Shown: positions 1 through 10,634 of the stretch, piece after piece
Numbering within the stretch: position 1 is the stretch's first letter
Layout: each line of letters begins with the position of its first letter
Source of the DNA: CAYVQF01 sp964454015
GTDB taxonomy: Bacteria > Myxococcota_A > Bradymonadia > UBA4248
Length of the DNA stretch: 64,000 nucleotides
NCBI GenBank assembly: GCA_964454015.1
Contig: CAYVQF010000001.1
Span: 248,001 to 312,000, forward strand
Direction of reading: 5' to 3'
Position numbers and translations under genes: made by a program
The notes under the pieces: model-generated
The model's input: only the letters and a program-made list of their open reading frames with translations
Told to the model about the DNA's origin: nothing
Databases searched by the model: none

Positions 1-1601
1 CTCGCCTCGATTTCCTCGGCGGGTTGGCTCGTATCGCCTTCACTGGGCTCGAGGTCCTCGGCGTCTTCTTCTGTGGTTGAATCTTGGCATCTGCCTTCGG
101 CACAGGGCGCGTGGGCAGGGCAAGGGCGGAAGCATTGGCCACAGTGGAGTGGGTGTTGCTCGAGGTCGACGCAGGCGCCGTCACAGGCGGTCAGTTCTTC
201 GGTGCAAGTCTCATCACAGAGCCCATTTTGACAGACCTCGGCATCAGCGCAGGCTTGGTTGCAGGCACCGCAATGGCTGGGATCGCTCAGGGTGTCGACG
301 CAGGTGTGCTCCTCGCACTGGGTCAAGTGGTTAGGGCACTGGCAAGTGCCCTCCACGCAGAGTTGGGGGGGCTGACAGTGTCCACATTCGCCTCCGCAGC
401 CATCGTCGCCACAGGCGCCATCAGGGCAGCTAGGGGTGCAGCAGGCATCGTTGGTGCAGACCTGGGCCTCGGCACAGCACGCTTCGCCGCAGGTGGCGAA
501 GGGGCAGCCACATTGTCCTTGGCGACAGACCTTTTCGTCGGGGCAGGTGCCGCAGCTACCGCCACAGCCGTCGTCACCGCATTCGAGGTCGTGACATGTC
601 GGGGTACAATTGCAGTTATCTCCTGCAGGTGGCCGCTGTAGGCTCCAGTCTTCGGGGCAGTTGATGCCAAAGGAGCCCGTCGTGGGGTGGTGAACGGGGA
701 GGCCGTTGGCGTCGGCGAAGATGAAATAGTAGCGCACGCATTGAGTGGAGACGGTGTTCTCGCGACGGAAGGTGCCGTTGGTGAGGGAGCCGCGATGGAG
801 GGCGAGTGGTTGGCAGGTGCCATCGAGGTTGACCATGGCGGCGCTGGGTCCGGCGCTGTCCATCCAGTTGACCAAAAACTCCACGTCGGGTCCGTGTTCG
901 GGGTAGTGGGCGCCACCGAGGATTTTTTGATCGCGATTCTGGCTGCCGAAATCTTGAACGGTGAAGCCGCCATAGCCGCCGACACCGAGGCGTTTGTAGT
1001 TGGGGCTGAGGATAGACCAGCGATGGCCGTTCTGGGTGCTCCATGCGCATTCCGTGCTGGGACTGTTTTCCCAGAGCCATGCTTGGAACACCGTTTTGGG
1101 GTCGCCGAGCCAGGCAATGTTCTCGGCGCGGTATCCACCACTGATGCCAAAAAGGGCGAAGCGCTCCCAGGTCGTCGAGCCGTCGCTGCAGGAGGCGTTG
1201 CCACCTTGGCAGGCGCAGTCGGCGCTGCCATTGCATTCGTCGGGGTAAAGGGCGGCGATGTTGGCGACGAGCTGGCATGGAGAGTCATGGCGCATGGAGC
1301 AACCCGTGAGGGTGAGGTTGGCGGCATGAAAGCGGGCCAGGCGGGCGAGATCGTAGTCCCATTGGAGTGGTTCGAGGGGGGCGCTGTGGCATGCTTTCTC
1401 ACCGCAGCGGGTGACATCGCAGTCGGCAAGGGCCGCCACGGGATCGGCGCGGGCTTCGTTGGTCAAGACGAGGATGATGCGCTCGTACCAGGTTGGGAAG
1501 GTGGCCTGGACTTCGCCGTACGCCCAGGCCTGTGCTGGGATGGCGAGCAGCGTGAGGGCGAGGATGAGAGGCTTGGCGGCGTTGGTGAAGCAGCCCGTCA
1601 T
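1..1601 (-). CDS. Secreted CAP/SCP-domain protein with Cys-rich tail (3' end outside window)
   Basis: Open from an ATG at 1601 (GGAG about 7 nt upstream) to the left edge, at least 533 codons. A Sec signal peptide covers residues 1-27 (hydrophobic LILALTLLAIPA core, AWA cleavage site). Residues 36-250 look like a CAP/SCP domain: NEARADPVAAL, PLQWDYDLARLARFHA, SMRHDS (H105), YRAENIAWL (E160) and NGHRW (H193), which fit the His/Glu cavity of the family. After residue 330 the protein becomes Cys-rich, with CGDDGCGGSCGTC-type and DPSHCGACNQAC-type units, ending in an acidic stretch at the window edge. Such tails are common in myxobacterial surface proteins. CAP proteins have varied roles (lipid binding, occasional proteolysis), so no activity is assigned. 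It is transcribed away from the response regulator at 1861. Confidence 0.8.
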   Translation of the reverse strand, partial: MTGCFTNAAKPLILALTLLAIPAQAWAYGEVQATFPTWYERIILVLTNEARADPVAALADCDVTRCGEKACHSAPLEPLQWDYDLARLARFHAANLTLTGCSMRHDSPCQLVANIAALYPDECNGSADCACQGGNASCSDGSTTWERFALFGISGGYRAENIAWLGDPKTVFQAWLWENSPSTECAWSTQNGHRWSILSPNYKRLGVGGYGGFTVQDFGSQNRDQKILGGAHYPEHGPDVEFLVNWMDSAGPSAAMVNLDGTCQPLALHRGSLTNGTFRRENTVSTQCVRYYFIFADANGLPVHHPTTGSFGINCPEDWSLQRPPAGDNCNCTPTCHDLECGDDGCGGSCGTCPDEKVCRQGQCGCPFATCGEACCAEAQVCTNDACCTPSCPDGACGDDGCGGECGHCQPPQLCVEGTCQCPNHLTQCEEHTCVDTLSDPSHCGACNQACADAEVCQNGLCDETCTEELTACDGACVDLEQHPLHCGQCFRPCPAHAPCAEGRCQDSTTEEDAEDLEPSEGDTSQPAEEIEA

Positions 1602-1860
1602 GGTGAGCTCCGTGTGGCAGACGTTGTGGGCCAATGGGTTATGTCGTGGCGGGAGGCAGCGCGGAGAGGTTGGGTACGCTGCACGATTGAGCGTCTTGGA
1701 ATCGGCGTTGGAAATCAAGGCGCTCCACGTTAAGAGCGGCCTTGCATTTTCGTTCCTCAGGTCTGATGCTGGCAGCAGAATTTGACGTGGCGTACGCAGA
1801 ACACAGTGGTGAAGGACCAGGCCTGGTGGCTTGGTGACGAAGTCTGAGGAAGGTTGGGTC

Positions 1861-3294
1861 ATGCCGGATGAGTCAAGAACGCAGCCGTTGGTGCTGGTGG
1901 TTGACGACGATCCATCGATACTGCAGTTGGTGGCGTTTTGGCTGGAGGGGGTTGGCTATTCGGTTCGTCCTTTTGCATCGGGTGAGGCCTGCTTGGCTGC
2001 GCTGGGGACGCTGATGCCCGATGTGGTGTGTTTGGATATCTCTTTGCCTGGCATGAGTGGCCTGGATGCGCTGGCTCGGATCCGCGCCAATCATCGCCTG
2101 CTGCCGGTGGTCATGATGACGGGAGACACGTCAGTGAACACGGTGGTCGCGGCGATGAACCTGGGCGCCTACGACTATCTGGCGAAACCGATTCAACAGG
2201 CCAAGTTGATCACGACCCTGCGCAACGCGGTGGAACACGCGCGTTTGCAGGTGCGCTTGACCCATCTGGAGCGGGAGGCCGAGGGCCGTGGCTATCCCAA
2301 TATCATTGGCAAGTCAGAGGCGATGAAGCGGCTCTTTCGGCAGATGGACCGGGTGGCAGCGAGCGATATCACCGTCCTGATTCACGGTGAGAGCGGCAGT
2401 GGCAAGGAGCTGGTGGCCCAGGCGATCCACGAGACGAGTGGGCGTGCGAAGGGGCCTTTCGTGGCACTGAATTGTGCGGCGATTCCCGAGACGCTGCAGG
2501 AGTCGGAGCTTTTTGGTTATGAGAGAGGGGCGTTTACAGGTGCGGCGGCGCGGCGCATGGGTCGCTTCGAGCAGGCCCATGGCGGGACCTTCTTCCTCGA
2601 TGAGGTGGCCGAGTTGAGCCCGGCATTGCAGGCCAAGCTTCTGCGCGTCATCCAGGAGCGCTCGTTCACCCGGATTGGCGGAAATGAGGAGATACATTCG
2701 GACTTTCGTCTTCTTACGGCCAGTCACAAGCGCCTGCACGAGCAAGTCGAGCGCGGTCTGTTTCGGGAGGATTTTTATTTTCGCGTTGCGGTCTTCGAGT
2801 TGGATGTGCCGCCCTTGCGCGCGCGTGGCGATGACGTGGTGCTCTTGGCCCATCATTTCATGCACACCTTCGCCCGCGAATTGAAGAGCAATCCGAGTTT
2901 GGCGCCAGAGAGCCTGAGCCTTTTCCGGGCTTACGAGTGGCCGGGAAACGTGCGGGAATTGCAGAACGCGATTCATCGCGCGATGGTGGTGTGTGACGAT
3001 ATCATCAAGCCACAGGATCTGCCCTCCAGGGTGCGGGCGAGTGAATACCAGGTGGGACAGGCGACGGTGGAGTCGGAGGCGGTGGTGGCGCCTCAAGGGC
3101 ACTCGAATGCGGCGAGGACGGGCGAAAGCATCGCCACGCACCACCCCAGCGGAGAGCCCCTGAGTCTAGAGGAGATTGAGGTCGAGGCGATACGTTTGGC
3201 CATGGCACGCAATGGCGATGCTGTGGGTAAGGTGGTGAAGGAGTTGGGGATTGGGCGGACGACGCTATACCGCAAGCTGAAGCGCTTGGGATGA
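1861..3294 (+). CDS. Sigma-54-dependent response regulator (NtrC family)
   Basis: 477 aa. The receiver domain (about 8-120) has the acidic pocket D15-D17, phosphoacceptor D59 (CLDISLPGMSG) and K109 (AKP). The AAA+ sigma-54 interaction domain (about 146-385) has Walker A GESGSGKE (176-183), the GAFTGA loop (223-228) that contacts sigma-54, and Walker B TFFLDEV (243-249). A Fis-type helix-turn-helix closes the protein (GKVVKELGIGRTTLYRKLKR). The ATG at 1861 is chosen because GAGGAAGG lies 7 nt upstream; a TTG at 1831 would add ten residues without a better ribosome site. The stop overlaps the Hpt gene by 4 nt, so the two are translationally coupled. No histidine kinase is adjacent. Confidence 0.93.
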   Translation: MPDESRTQPLVLVVDDDPSILQLVAFWLEGVGYSVRPFASGEACLAALGTLMPDVVCLDISLPGMSGLDALARIRANHRLLPVVMMTGDTSVNTVVAAMNLGAYDYLAKPIQQAKLITTLRNAVEHARLQVRLTHLEREAEGRGYPNIIGKSEAMKRLFRQMDRVAASDITVLIHGESGSGKELVAQAIHETSGRAKGPFVALNCAAIPETLQESELFGYERGAFTGAAARRMGRFEQAHGGTFFLDEVAELSPALQAKLLRVIQERSFTRIGGNEEIHSDFRLLTASHKRLHEQVERGLFREDFYFRVAVFELDVPPLRARGDDVVLLAHHFMHTFARELKSNPSLAPESLSLFRAYEWPGNVRELQNAIHRAMVVCDDIIKPQDLPSRVRASEYQVGQATVESEAVVAPQGHSNAARTGESIATHHPSGEPLSLEEIEVEAIRLAMARNGDAVGKVVKELGIGRTTLYRKLKRLG

Positions 3295-3677
3295 ATGGGG
3301 TGTCGGTGATGGTGATGCAGAGCGATGAGGACGCCCGGACGGGTGCCGGTGTGGATGCGGGGGGCCGCATTCGGGTGGTCGTTGACGATATGCTTCTGGG
3401 ACTGATCCCGGATTTCTTGGAGATGCGGCGGCAAGACGTGATGCGTTTGCGTGCTCTGCTGGTGAGTGAGGCTTTCTGCGAGATCGAGCGTTTGGGCCAC
3501 AACATGAAGGGCAATGGTGCATCCTATGGTTTTGCGCCGATCACGGACATCGGGCAGCGCTTGGAGGCTGCAGCGCGGTTGCAGCATCGCGTCGAGATCG
3601 TGGCTTTGACAGAGGCCTTGGCTTCTTACCTCGCCCGAATCGAGGTGGTGGGCGAGAGCGGCATCGCGCTGGGCTAG
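3291..3677 (+). CDS. Hpt-type phosphotransfer domain protein
   Basis: 128 aa. After a short N-terminal segment the protein is a helical bundle with the Hpt signature IERLGHNMKGNGASYGF, so H70 is the likely phosphorylated histidine. Single-domain Hpt proteins shuttle phosphate between receiver domains. The ATG overlaps the stop of the sigma-54 response regulator, so this Hpt is probably the direct phosphodonor or sink for that regulator. It is convergent with the kinase gene at 3685, with only 7 nt between them. Confidence 0.82.
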   Translation: MNGVSVMVMQSDEDARTGAGVDAGGRIRVVVDDMLLGLIPDFLEMRRQDVMRLRALLVSEAFCEIERLGHNMKGNGASYGFAPITDIGQRLEAAARLQHRVEIVALTEALASYLARIEVVGESGIALG

Positions 3678-3684
3678 GGCGCGT

Positions 3685-6378
3685 TCAGGGTGTTGACTCT
3701 GGAGGGAGGCCGGGCGGGAGGTCGAGGGTCAAGCGAAAGCCGATGGCGGCTGAGCGGCCGACGGAGAGGTTCCACATCCGACTGGCGAGTCGGGCGGCGT
3801 CGGCGAACTTGTTCCACGCGCCGCCGCAGGTGCGGCAGGTCTCGGGGATATCCTCTCCGCGCCAGCTCTCATCACGGCACCACTCTTGGACAGAGCCGGC
3901 CAGGTCACAGACGCCGTAGACGCTCATGTCGGTCTGGAAGGTGCCCACGGGCTCGGGTTGGGCCAAGAAGGGACGGGAGAGACGCATTTTGCAGAAGGTG
4001 GCGTCGAAGTGGTTGCCCCAGGGGAAGTAGCGGCCGTCGACCCCGCGGGCAGCTTTTTCCCATTCATGGGCGGTTGGCAGGCGGTAGGGTCGCTGGTCCA
4101 TTGCAGAGCGCCAGGCGATGTAGGCCAAGCAGTCCTCGACGTCCACGCTCATGACGGGGAGGTTGAGCTCGTGTCCTTGGTGGTGCGGGTAGAGTCGCCT
4201 GGCTTCCCCCTCGATGAGGATGTCTTTGGGGAACCATCGCTCGCCTCTCAGCTCGACGAGCATGCCATCGGCTTCACGGGCCTGTGGGGCGCGCCGCCGC
4301 GCCAGTGGTGGGTCGAAGCTTTGGAGGTGGTCGAGGAAGCGCAGGTATTCGCCGAAGGTGACGGGGAACTTGGCGATGAGAAAGGAAGGGATATGGAGGC
4401 GTTCTTGGGGGATGGGGTCGGTGGCGTCGGGATCGCCGCCGATGATGCAGGGTCCGCCGGGGATGTAGATGAAGCCCGGGGGGGTGGTGCCGAGGGGGCA
4501 GAGGCGGACCTGTCCATGCCAACCCCGATGGCGGGCGATGTGCATGGGGTAGCGGATGCTTTCATAGCCATCGGCTTCGATCGTGGCGAGGTAGGGCCCG
4601 ATTTCCAAGCCTTCGAGGTGGAGGGGCGCGGGGCCAAGGGGTTGATGGCCCCAGGTCTGCCAGCGACGCTGGCTCTCTTTGATGCGGGCCAGGCTGATGT
4701 TGACGTTGGCGGGGGTGGTGGCCAGGGTGATGGTGCCGCGCCCATCCAAGGCGGCCTCATAGCGTTTGTGGATGTCGACTTGGCGCAGGAGCGAGGCGAA
4801 GTGGATGGTGTCGATGGGGTCGCCGCGACGCTCGGCTTGCTCGAAACGAGACCAATAGAGGGTGGCCAAGCCCTCGCGCGCCTCGTCGCAGTTGGGATCG
4901 AGGACGAGGCTCTGGGTGAAGGCATAGACGGCATCGCTGAAGGCTTGGGCCATGGTGGAGCGTTCGCGCTCGCGGGCATCTTCGGCGCGCCACAGCGGGC
5001 TTTTATTTTCGGGGCTTTGCCAGGGAGGGATCTCCTTAGTGAGGCGGCGCACCTCCTGCTGGGTGATATTGAGGGCTTCGATGGCATGGAAGTAATCCCG
5101 CTGGGCCATCTGGGCGATGTGCAGCTTGCGAGCGGCTTCCCGTTGTTGGTGACCGCTGAGGAAGGCTTGGATGTCGTCGTGGAGGGCGAGGGCTGTGGGG
5201 TAGCGGTCCTGGCGATTGGGGGCCATGGCGCGGCTGCAGATGGCCTCCACGGCGTCAGGGATATGGCGGCCTGGGCAGCGTTCCCGAGGTGATTGGAAGC
5301 GGGCGAGCGCCGCTTGTTGAAGGATGTCCGTCACATCTTCGCCTTCGTAGGGAGGGCACAGGGCGAGGATTTCATAGAGGATGGCGCCAAGGCTGAAGAT
5401 GTCGGCGCGCTCGTCGACCAGGTGGAGGTCGCCGAGGGCTTGTTCCGGAGGCATATAGGCTGGCGTACCGAGGGTGCCTGGCTGTTCGCCAGCGAAGGTC
5501 TCCGGGGCTTCGTCGAGGTTGCGCGCTAGCCCCCAGTCGGTCACCAAGACCTCGCCGAAGTCTCCGAGGATGATGTTGTCGGGCTTGAGATCGCGATGCA
5601 CGCGCCGCTGGGCGTGCGCGTAGCCGACGGCCTGGCAGATGGGCAGCATGATGCCCAGGAGGCGCTCCAAAGGAAAAGCGCGCCGGGTGTCGTCGTTTTG
5701 CCTGGCGAGTTGCTGGAGCACCTGGCGCAGGGTGTGCTGCCGCAACATCTTCATGGTGTAGAAGGGTTGCCCCGTAGCGAGGAAGCCTGCGTCGTAGATG
5801 GGAATGATGTTGGGGTGTTCGAGGGCCCCAGTGGCCCGGGCCTCGCGCACGAAACGCATGGCGCGGTTGTCGTCGTAGCCCTCACGGAGCACCTTCATGG
5901 CGACGACTCGACGCATGGCGCGGTCGTAGGCACTGAACACCCGCGCCGATCCCCCATGTCCGACCTCGGCTTGGATGACATAGCGCGAGGGGGCATCGCG
6001 GACCATCTGGCGGATGGCACCGAGCTCGTCCATGTCTCGTCCGTGGTGCGGACTAGAGGCCTGGGGCAAGAGGGTGATGTCACTGCTGTGCAGGTGACCG
6101 TGCTCAGGGGCCGTTTGCGGACGAGGGTTCTCGCCCGAGTCCAGCGTCTCAGGCCCGTCGCTGTGGAGGTTGGCCGGGATTTCGGCGAGCAACGTGTCGA
6201 GCTCATCGCCGCTCAGCAGGCCTGAGTGTTGCCAGAGGTCGTTGACGCTGGCTTTGGCATGGCTGAGGCTTTCCAGCAGGCGGCACAGCGTATCAAAGGA
6301 GATCCACCCTCGCTCAAGTGCGCGCCGACCCAGCTCGAGATGGAGCAAGCGATCATGACTAGTGCTGGCCTGGCGCAT
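3685..6378 (-). CDS. Ser/Thr protein kinase with C-terminal FGE/sulfatase-modifying-like domain
   Basis: 897 aa. A helical N-terminal segment (1-70) precedes a Hanks-type kinase domain (about 133-410): degenerate glycine loop VGHGGSARV, K162 (VAMK), catalytic D263 (VHRDLKPDN), DWG at 281-283, and GTPAYMPPEQ. A helical linker follows (about 420-560), then a PEGA-like stretch, then an FGE-like domain from about 655 (IYIPGGPCIIGGDPDA, PVTFGEYLRF, YRLPTAHEWEKAARG, DLAGSVQEWCRD, IGFRL). The copper-binding cysteine pair of true formylglycine-generating enzymes is not seen, so this domain is probably a ligand- or protein-binding module. AGGAAA lies upstream of the ATG. There is no predicted membrane helix. 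It is a paralog of the kinase at 28987-31515. Confidence 0.9.
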   Translation of the reverse strand: MRQASTSHDRLLHLELGRRALERGWISFDTLCRLLESLSHAKASVNDLWQHSGLLSGDELDTLLAEIPANLHSDGPETLDSGENPRPQTAPEHGHLHSSDITLLPQASSPHHGRDMDELGAIRQMVRDAPSRYVIQAEVGHGGSARVFSAYDRAMRRVVAMKVLREGYDDNRAMRFVREARATGALEHPNIIPIYDAGFLATGQPFYTMKMLRQHTLRQVLQQLARQNDDTRRAFPLERLLGIMLPICQAVGYAHAQRRVHRDLKPDNIILGDFGEVLVTDWGLARNLDEAPETFAGEQPGTLGTPAYMPPEQALGDLHLVDERADIFSLGAILYEILALCPPYEGEDVTDILQQAALARFQSPRERCPGRHIPDAVEAICSRAMAPNRQDRYPTALALHDDIQAFLSGHQQREAARKLHIAQMAQRDYFHAIEALNITQQEVRRLTKEIPPWQSPENKSPLWRAEDARERERSTMAQAFSDAVYAFTQSLVLDPNCDEAREGLATLYWSRFEQAERRGDPIDTIHFASLLRQVDIHKRYEAALDGRGTITLATTPANVNISLARIKESQRRWQTWGHQPLGPAPLHLEGLEIGPYLATIEADGYESIRYPMHIARHRGWHGQVRLCPLGTTPPGFIYIPGGPCIIGGDPDATDPIPQERLHIPSFLIAKFPVTFGEYLRFLDHLQSFDPPLARRRAPQAREADGMLVELRGERWFPKDILIEGEARRLYPHHQGHELNLPVMSVDVEDCLAYIAWRSAMDQRPYRLPTAHEWEKAARGVDGRYFPWGNHFDATFCKMRLSRPFLAQPEPVGTFQTDMSVYGVCDLAGSVQEWCRDESWRGEDIPETCRTCGGAWNKFADAARLASRMWNLSVGRSAAIGFRLTLDLPPGLPPESTP

Positions 6379-6472
6379 GCGATGCTTTCCTGTGGCGGCC
6401 CCGTGCCCACGCTATCTAGAGCACGCTTGACTGGGGCGCGTCAACCGGGATGGGACATCGAAGCGTTGGCCC

Positions 6473-6501
6473 TTGCAGCGCCCAGAAGGCGAGCATATAG
6501 T
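6473..6501 (+). promoter_or_regulatory. Candidate sigma-70-type promoter for the DUF4139 gene
   Basis: TTGCAG at 6473-6478 and TATAGT at 6496-6501 are separated by 17 nt. The -10 matches 5 of 6 consensus bases but the -35 only 3 of 6. It lies in the divergent gap between the kinase (start 6378) and the gene at 6590 and predicts a leader of about 80 nt. Confidence 0.35.
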
Positions 6502-6589
6502 GCCCGCCACGATTGAGCAGAACCGAGGCCCGTAGCGGGGTGCGCTCGGTGCGCCATTGCCCGTTGACTGCTGTCGCAAGGAGCTTTTT

Positions 6590-8152
6590 ATGCTGCGCAA
6601 TGTTGGCACCTTTGGGGTTGTAATCGCGGTTTTCGCTTTCGGCCTGGGGGCTATGGAGTCGGCCTCGGGGCAAGAGGGTGGCGGCCCCAAGGCGATCTCC
6701 CTCACGGTGTACTCGGCACCATCAGGTGGTGGTGGCGCTTACGGCTATGGCTACGACCCCTACTACTATGGCTACGATGCGTATTATGGCGGCAGCCCTT
6801 TTGGCATGGCCACGGGCTATGCGATCGTCAGGGAGACGCGACGGATCGATCTGGCCGCTGGCGAGAACGAGATCCGCTTCAGTGATGTTCCCCAGCAAAT
6901 CGATGCCACGACGGTGTCCTTCAAGTCTCTGCTCGACCCCAAGGGGACCTATGTCTTGGAGCAGAACTTCGAGTATGACTTGATCAGCGCCGACAAGGTC
7001 TTGGATCGCTACATCGGCAAGGATGTGGCGTTGCACCAGAAGGGTGACACCTCGCTGACGGGGCAGTTGTTGAGCTTCGATGGCGCTAGCTTCGTGCTGC
7101 AGACCCCATCGGCGACGGCGCCGATTCAGATCGTGTCCCGGGGAGAGTTGGTCGAGCGCATCAGCTTTGCCGAGCTGCCGGGAGGGCTGATCACCAAGCC
7201 GACCTTGATGTGGCGCCTCAACGCGAAGAAGGCCGGGACCCATGACGTCGAGGTGACTTACCAGACCAATGGGATGAGTTGGTCAGCCGACTACAACTTG
7301 GTGTTGAACGCCAATGATACGGCGGCGAACCTCTCGGCGTGGGTGACGCTCATCAACCAATCGGGTGCCGAGTACCGCGACGCCAACTTGAAGCTGGTCG
7401 CTGGCGACGTGCAGCGGGTGACGCCCGTGTTGGGTGGCGCCGGCTATGGTGCTTTCGACACGCGCATGGCGGGAGACGCGGATGGGCGCTTCTCGGAGAA
7501 GGATTTCTTCGAGTACCACCTCTACACTTTGGGCCGCCCGACTTCAGTGGCCAACAACGCCACGAAGCAGATCGAGCTGTTCACCCCGGCCATGGGGATC
7601 GCCGTGAACAAGTCCTACCAATTCCGCGGCAACAGCATGAACTTCTATGATTACGGCTATGCCTATACGGATCCCTACTATGGCACGCCCAACAAGAAGG
7701 TGGACGTCTTCATCGGGCTGGAGAACAGTAGCCGGGCTGGCTTGGGCTTGCCGCTGCCTGCGGGGCGGGTGCGGGTCTACAAGACGGATGAAGCCGATGG
7801 TGGCGTCGAGTTCGTAGGGGAAGATCGCATCGATCACACGGCACGCAACGAATCTTTGCGCGTGAAGGTCGGCTCGGCCTTCGACATCGTGGGCGAGTGG
7901 AAGGTGTCGGACTTCAAGGTGGACTACAACGCCAAGTGGATGGAGGAGAGCTTCGAGGTGGTCCTGCGCAACCACAAGAAAGAAGACATCGTGGTGCAGG
8001 TGCGTGAGCCGCTCTATCGCTGGCTGAATTGGACCATTACGGCTTCGTCGCAAGATTTCGTCAAGGAAGATGCCCGCAATATCCGTTTCGACGTGAAGGT
8101 CGCCAAAGAGGGGACGACGACGTTGACCTACACGGCGCGTTACACCTGGTAG
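6590..8152 (+). CDS. Exported DUF4139-family protein
   Basis: 520 aa. The ATG at 6590 is preceded by AAGGAG (6578-6583); an upstream in-frame ATG at 6557 has no such site. A signal peptide (1-28, hydrophobic VVIAVFAFGLGA) leads into a Gly/Tyr-rich linker (GGGGAYGYGYDPYYYGYDAYY) and then the conserved core: TTVSFKSLLDP, MSWSADYNLVLN, AWVTLINQSGAEYRDANLKLVAGDV, FFEYHLYTLGRPTSV, KQIELF, GLPLPAGRVRVY and HTARNESLRVKVG. These are DUF4139 hallmarks; members are periplasmic or surface beta-rich proteins of unknown role. The next gene is a paralog. Confidence 0.87.
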   Translation: MLRNVGTFGVVIAVFAFGLGAMESASGQEGGGPKAISLTVYSAPSGGGGAYGYGYDPYYYGYDAYYGGSPFGMATGYAIVRETRRIDLAAGENEIRFSDVPQQIDATTVSFKSLLDPKGTYVLEQNFEYDLISADKVLDRYIGKDVALHQKGDTSLTGQLLSFDGASFVLQTPSATAPIQIVSRGELVERISFAELPGGLITKPTLMWRLNAKKAGTHDVEVTYQTNGMSWSADYNLVLNANDTAANLSAWVTLINQSGAEYRDANLKLVAGDVQRVTPVLGGAGYGAFDTRMAGDADGRFSEKDFFEYHLYTLGRPTSVANNATKQIELFTPAMGIAVNKSYQFRGNSMNFYDYGYAYTDPYYGTPNKKVDVFIGLENSSRAGLGLPLPAGRVRVYKTDEADGGVEFVGEDRIDHTARNESLRVKVGSAFDIVGEWKVSDFKVDYNAKWMEESFEVVLRNHKKEDIVVQVREPLYRWLNWTITASSQDFVKEDARNIRFDVKVAKEGTTTLTYTARYTW

Positions 8153-8235
8153 CGGCGATGAACCACGAGGGGAAGGCCTCGATGGTGGTGGTCTCAGTTG
8201 GCTTGCCTGACGGCGGCCGTGTGCGAAGGCCCAGC

Positions 8236-10013
8236 ATGGGAAGCGAGATGTTGCAAAGAAGACGACAGCTCTTGTGGATCTTCATGGCCCTGGTGGCCTG
8301 GGTGTGGGCCTGTAGTGGGCCGGCTGGGGTGGTGGCGCCTGGAACGATGCTCACCGTGTACAGCGTGCCCCAAGGCTACCAGCCGTCGCAGGCGGGTGCT
8401 CAGGGCATCGCCGTGGTACGTGAGGTACGTGAGGTGCACTTCCAGGCCGGTCTCAACACCTTCGTGTGGGACGAGGTGGCTGCCAGCATCGAAGGGACCA
8501 CGGTGCAGTTCAAATCGCTGAGCGATCCTGACACCAAGGTCTTGGATCAGGTCTTTGCCTATGATCTGGTGAGCGCGGATGCGGTATTGGCGAAGTACAT
8601 CGGCGCGACGGTGACACTCTTCTTGCGCGATGGCCAGCGTCTCTCTGGGCGTTTGCTGCAGGCCGAGGGGCAGTCACTGCTGTTGGATGTCGGCGGCGCG
8701 ACACCCATTGAGTTGGTCAATCGCTATGCCGTGGTAGAGCGCATCGCCCTACCTGAGCTTCCGGCGGGCTTGCGGGTGCGACCGGCCTTGGTGTGGACCG
8801 TGGAGGCTCGGCGCAGTGGCCGGCAGATGGTCGAAGTTGCCTATCAGAGTAGCGGCGTGGGCTGGACGGCGGATTATCAGCTCTTCCTCGAAGCCGACCG
8901 CAGCGCGGCTGATTTGTTGGCTTGGGTGACCCTGGACAACCGCTCGGGTGCGACCTTTCGCGACACGGGTGTGAAGCTCGTCGCTGGCGATGTGCAAGTG
9001 CTGGCGCCGCCCGTGCCGCCGCCAGCACTGCGCGCGCGCGATATGCTCATGGTTGCGGAGTCAACGGCGCAGGCGCCTGCTTTCGTGGAGAAGACCTTTT
9101 TCGAGTACCACCTCTACACGCTCCAACGCCGGACCACCCTCCCCAATGACTCGAACAAGCAGATCGAGCTCTTTGCCCCGGTGCGTCAAGTGCCGGTGCG
9201 CTTCGTTTACCGCTACGATGCGGCGAAGGCGATCTCCGCGGCCGGTGGCTACGGCGGGGACGCTCCCGATGACGTGGATTTCTACGAGGACGATGCGTGG
9301 GAGGGAGATCTCAAGGCGTGGGGCGATGAGACGGGCCTTGGCTGGGAAGGCAGCCCCTACACCGACGATGATGATGATGCCGTCTTTTCGGACGATGCTT
9401 GGGACGGCGATGATGACCTGCCTCTGGGGCCGCGAGCAGGTGAAGAGGGTGGCGAGTCAGGTGGCAAGTGGGGGACGGAAGAGGGGGCGGCGTGGTCCGC
9501 CGACGAAGCACCGCGTGCCCTGCTTTCGGGTGGACCTTCTCAGCGTCCGCGCCGCGGGGAGGCGACCGAGCTGGTGCTGAAAATCGTCAACGATGAGGCG
9601 TCTGGTCTGGGCATTCCCCTGCCGGCGGGGCGGGTGCGCCTGCAGATGGTGGATGAGGCAGATGATGCCATCGTGGCCTTGGGGACGGCTTATCTCGAGC
9701 ACACGCCGCGCAATGAATCTTTGGCGCTGGTGGTGGGCCGATCGCGTGCGGTGACGGTGACGCGTACCCAGACCCACCGGGCGGTGTCAGAGGCCGAGCG
9801 TTGGTCGACCGAGGGCTACAGCGTGAGCGTGGCGAACGGCCGCTCTGAAGCGGTCGAGGTCGAGGTGTGGGAGAGCCTGACGGACATGACCACTTGGCAC
9901 TTGGAGGCCGCCGATGTGACGTGGCACAAGGTGGGCGCCAAACGGGTGCTCTTTCCGCTGCGGCTGGAGCCGGGGGCCGAGGTGGCTTTCTCCTATACCG
10001 TGAGGAAGACCTG

Positions 10014-10017
<4 letters not shown>
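8236..10017 (+). CDS. Exported DUF4139-family paralog with long acidic insertion
   Basis: About 593 aa from the ATG at 8236; ATGs at 8248 and 8158 are alternatives. The N-terminus (LLWIFMALVAWVWACSGPAG) is a signal sequence and may be a lipoprotein signal, although VWAC is a weak lipobox. The core follows the preceding gene closely (TVQFKSLSDPDTKVL, GVGWTADYQLFLE, AWVTLDNRSGATFRDTGVKLVAGDVQ, FFEYHLYTLQRRTTL, KQIELFAP, GIPLPAGRVRLQM, HTPRNESL). It differs by an insertion of more than 100 residues rich in Asp, Glu, Gly and Trp (about nucleotides 9260-9530), which the first copy lacks. The stop overlaps the greB start by 4 nt. Confidence 0.83.
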
Positions 10018-10517
<500 letters not shown>

Positions 10518-10634
10518 TTGCTTGCATTATGCTCCGACTGTAATCAGGATGCTTGAGATGAATGCGAGCAGGTCGACCTGGTCCCTGCTATGCCGGTGCG
10601 TCCACTTGTGACGTTCTTCACCGTGAGAAGGGCT

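Noticed and set aside
8158..8236. Earlier start at 8158 for the second DUF4139 gene
   Set aside because: It adds a stretch without signal-peptide character; the signal sequence begins after 8236.
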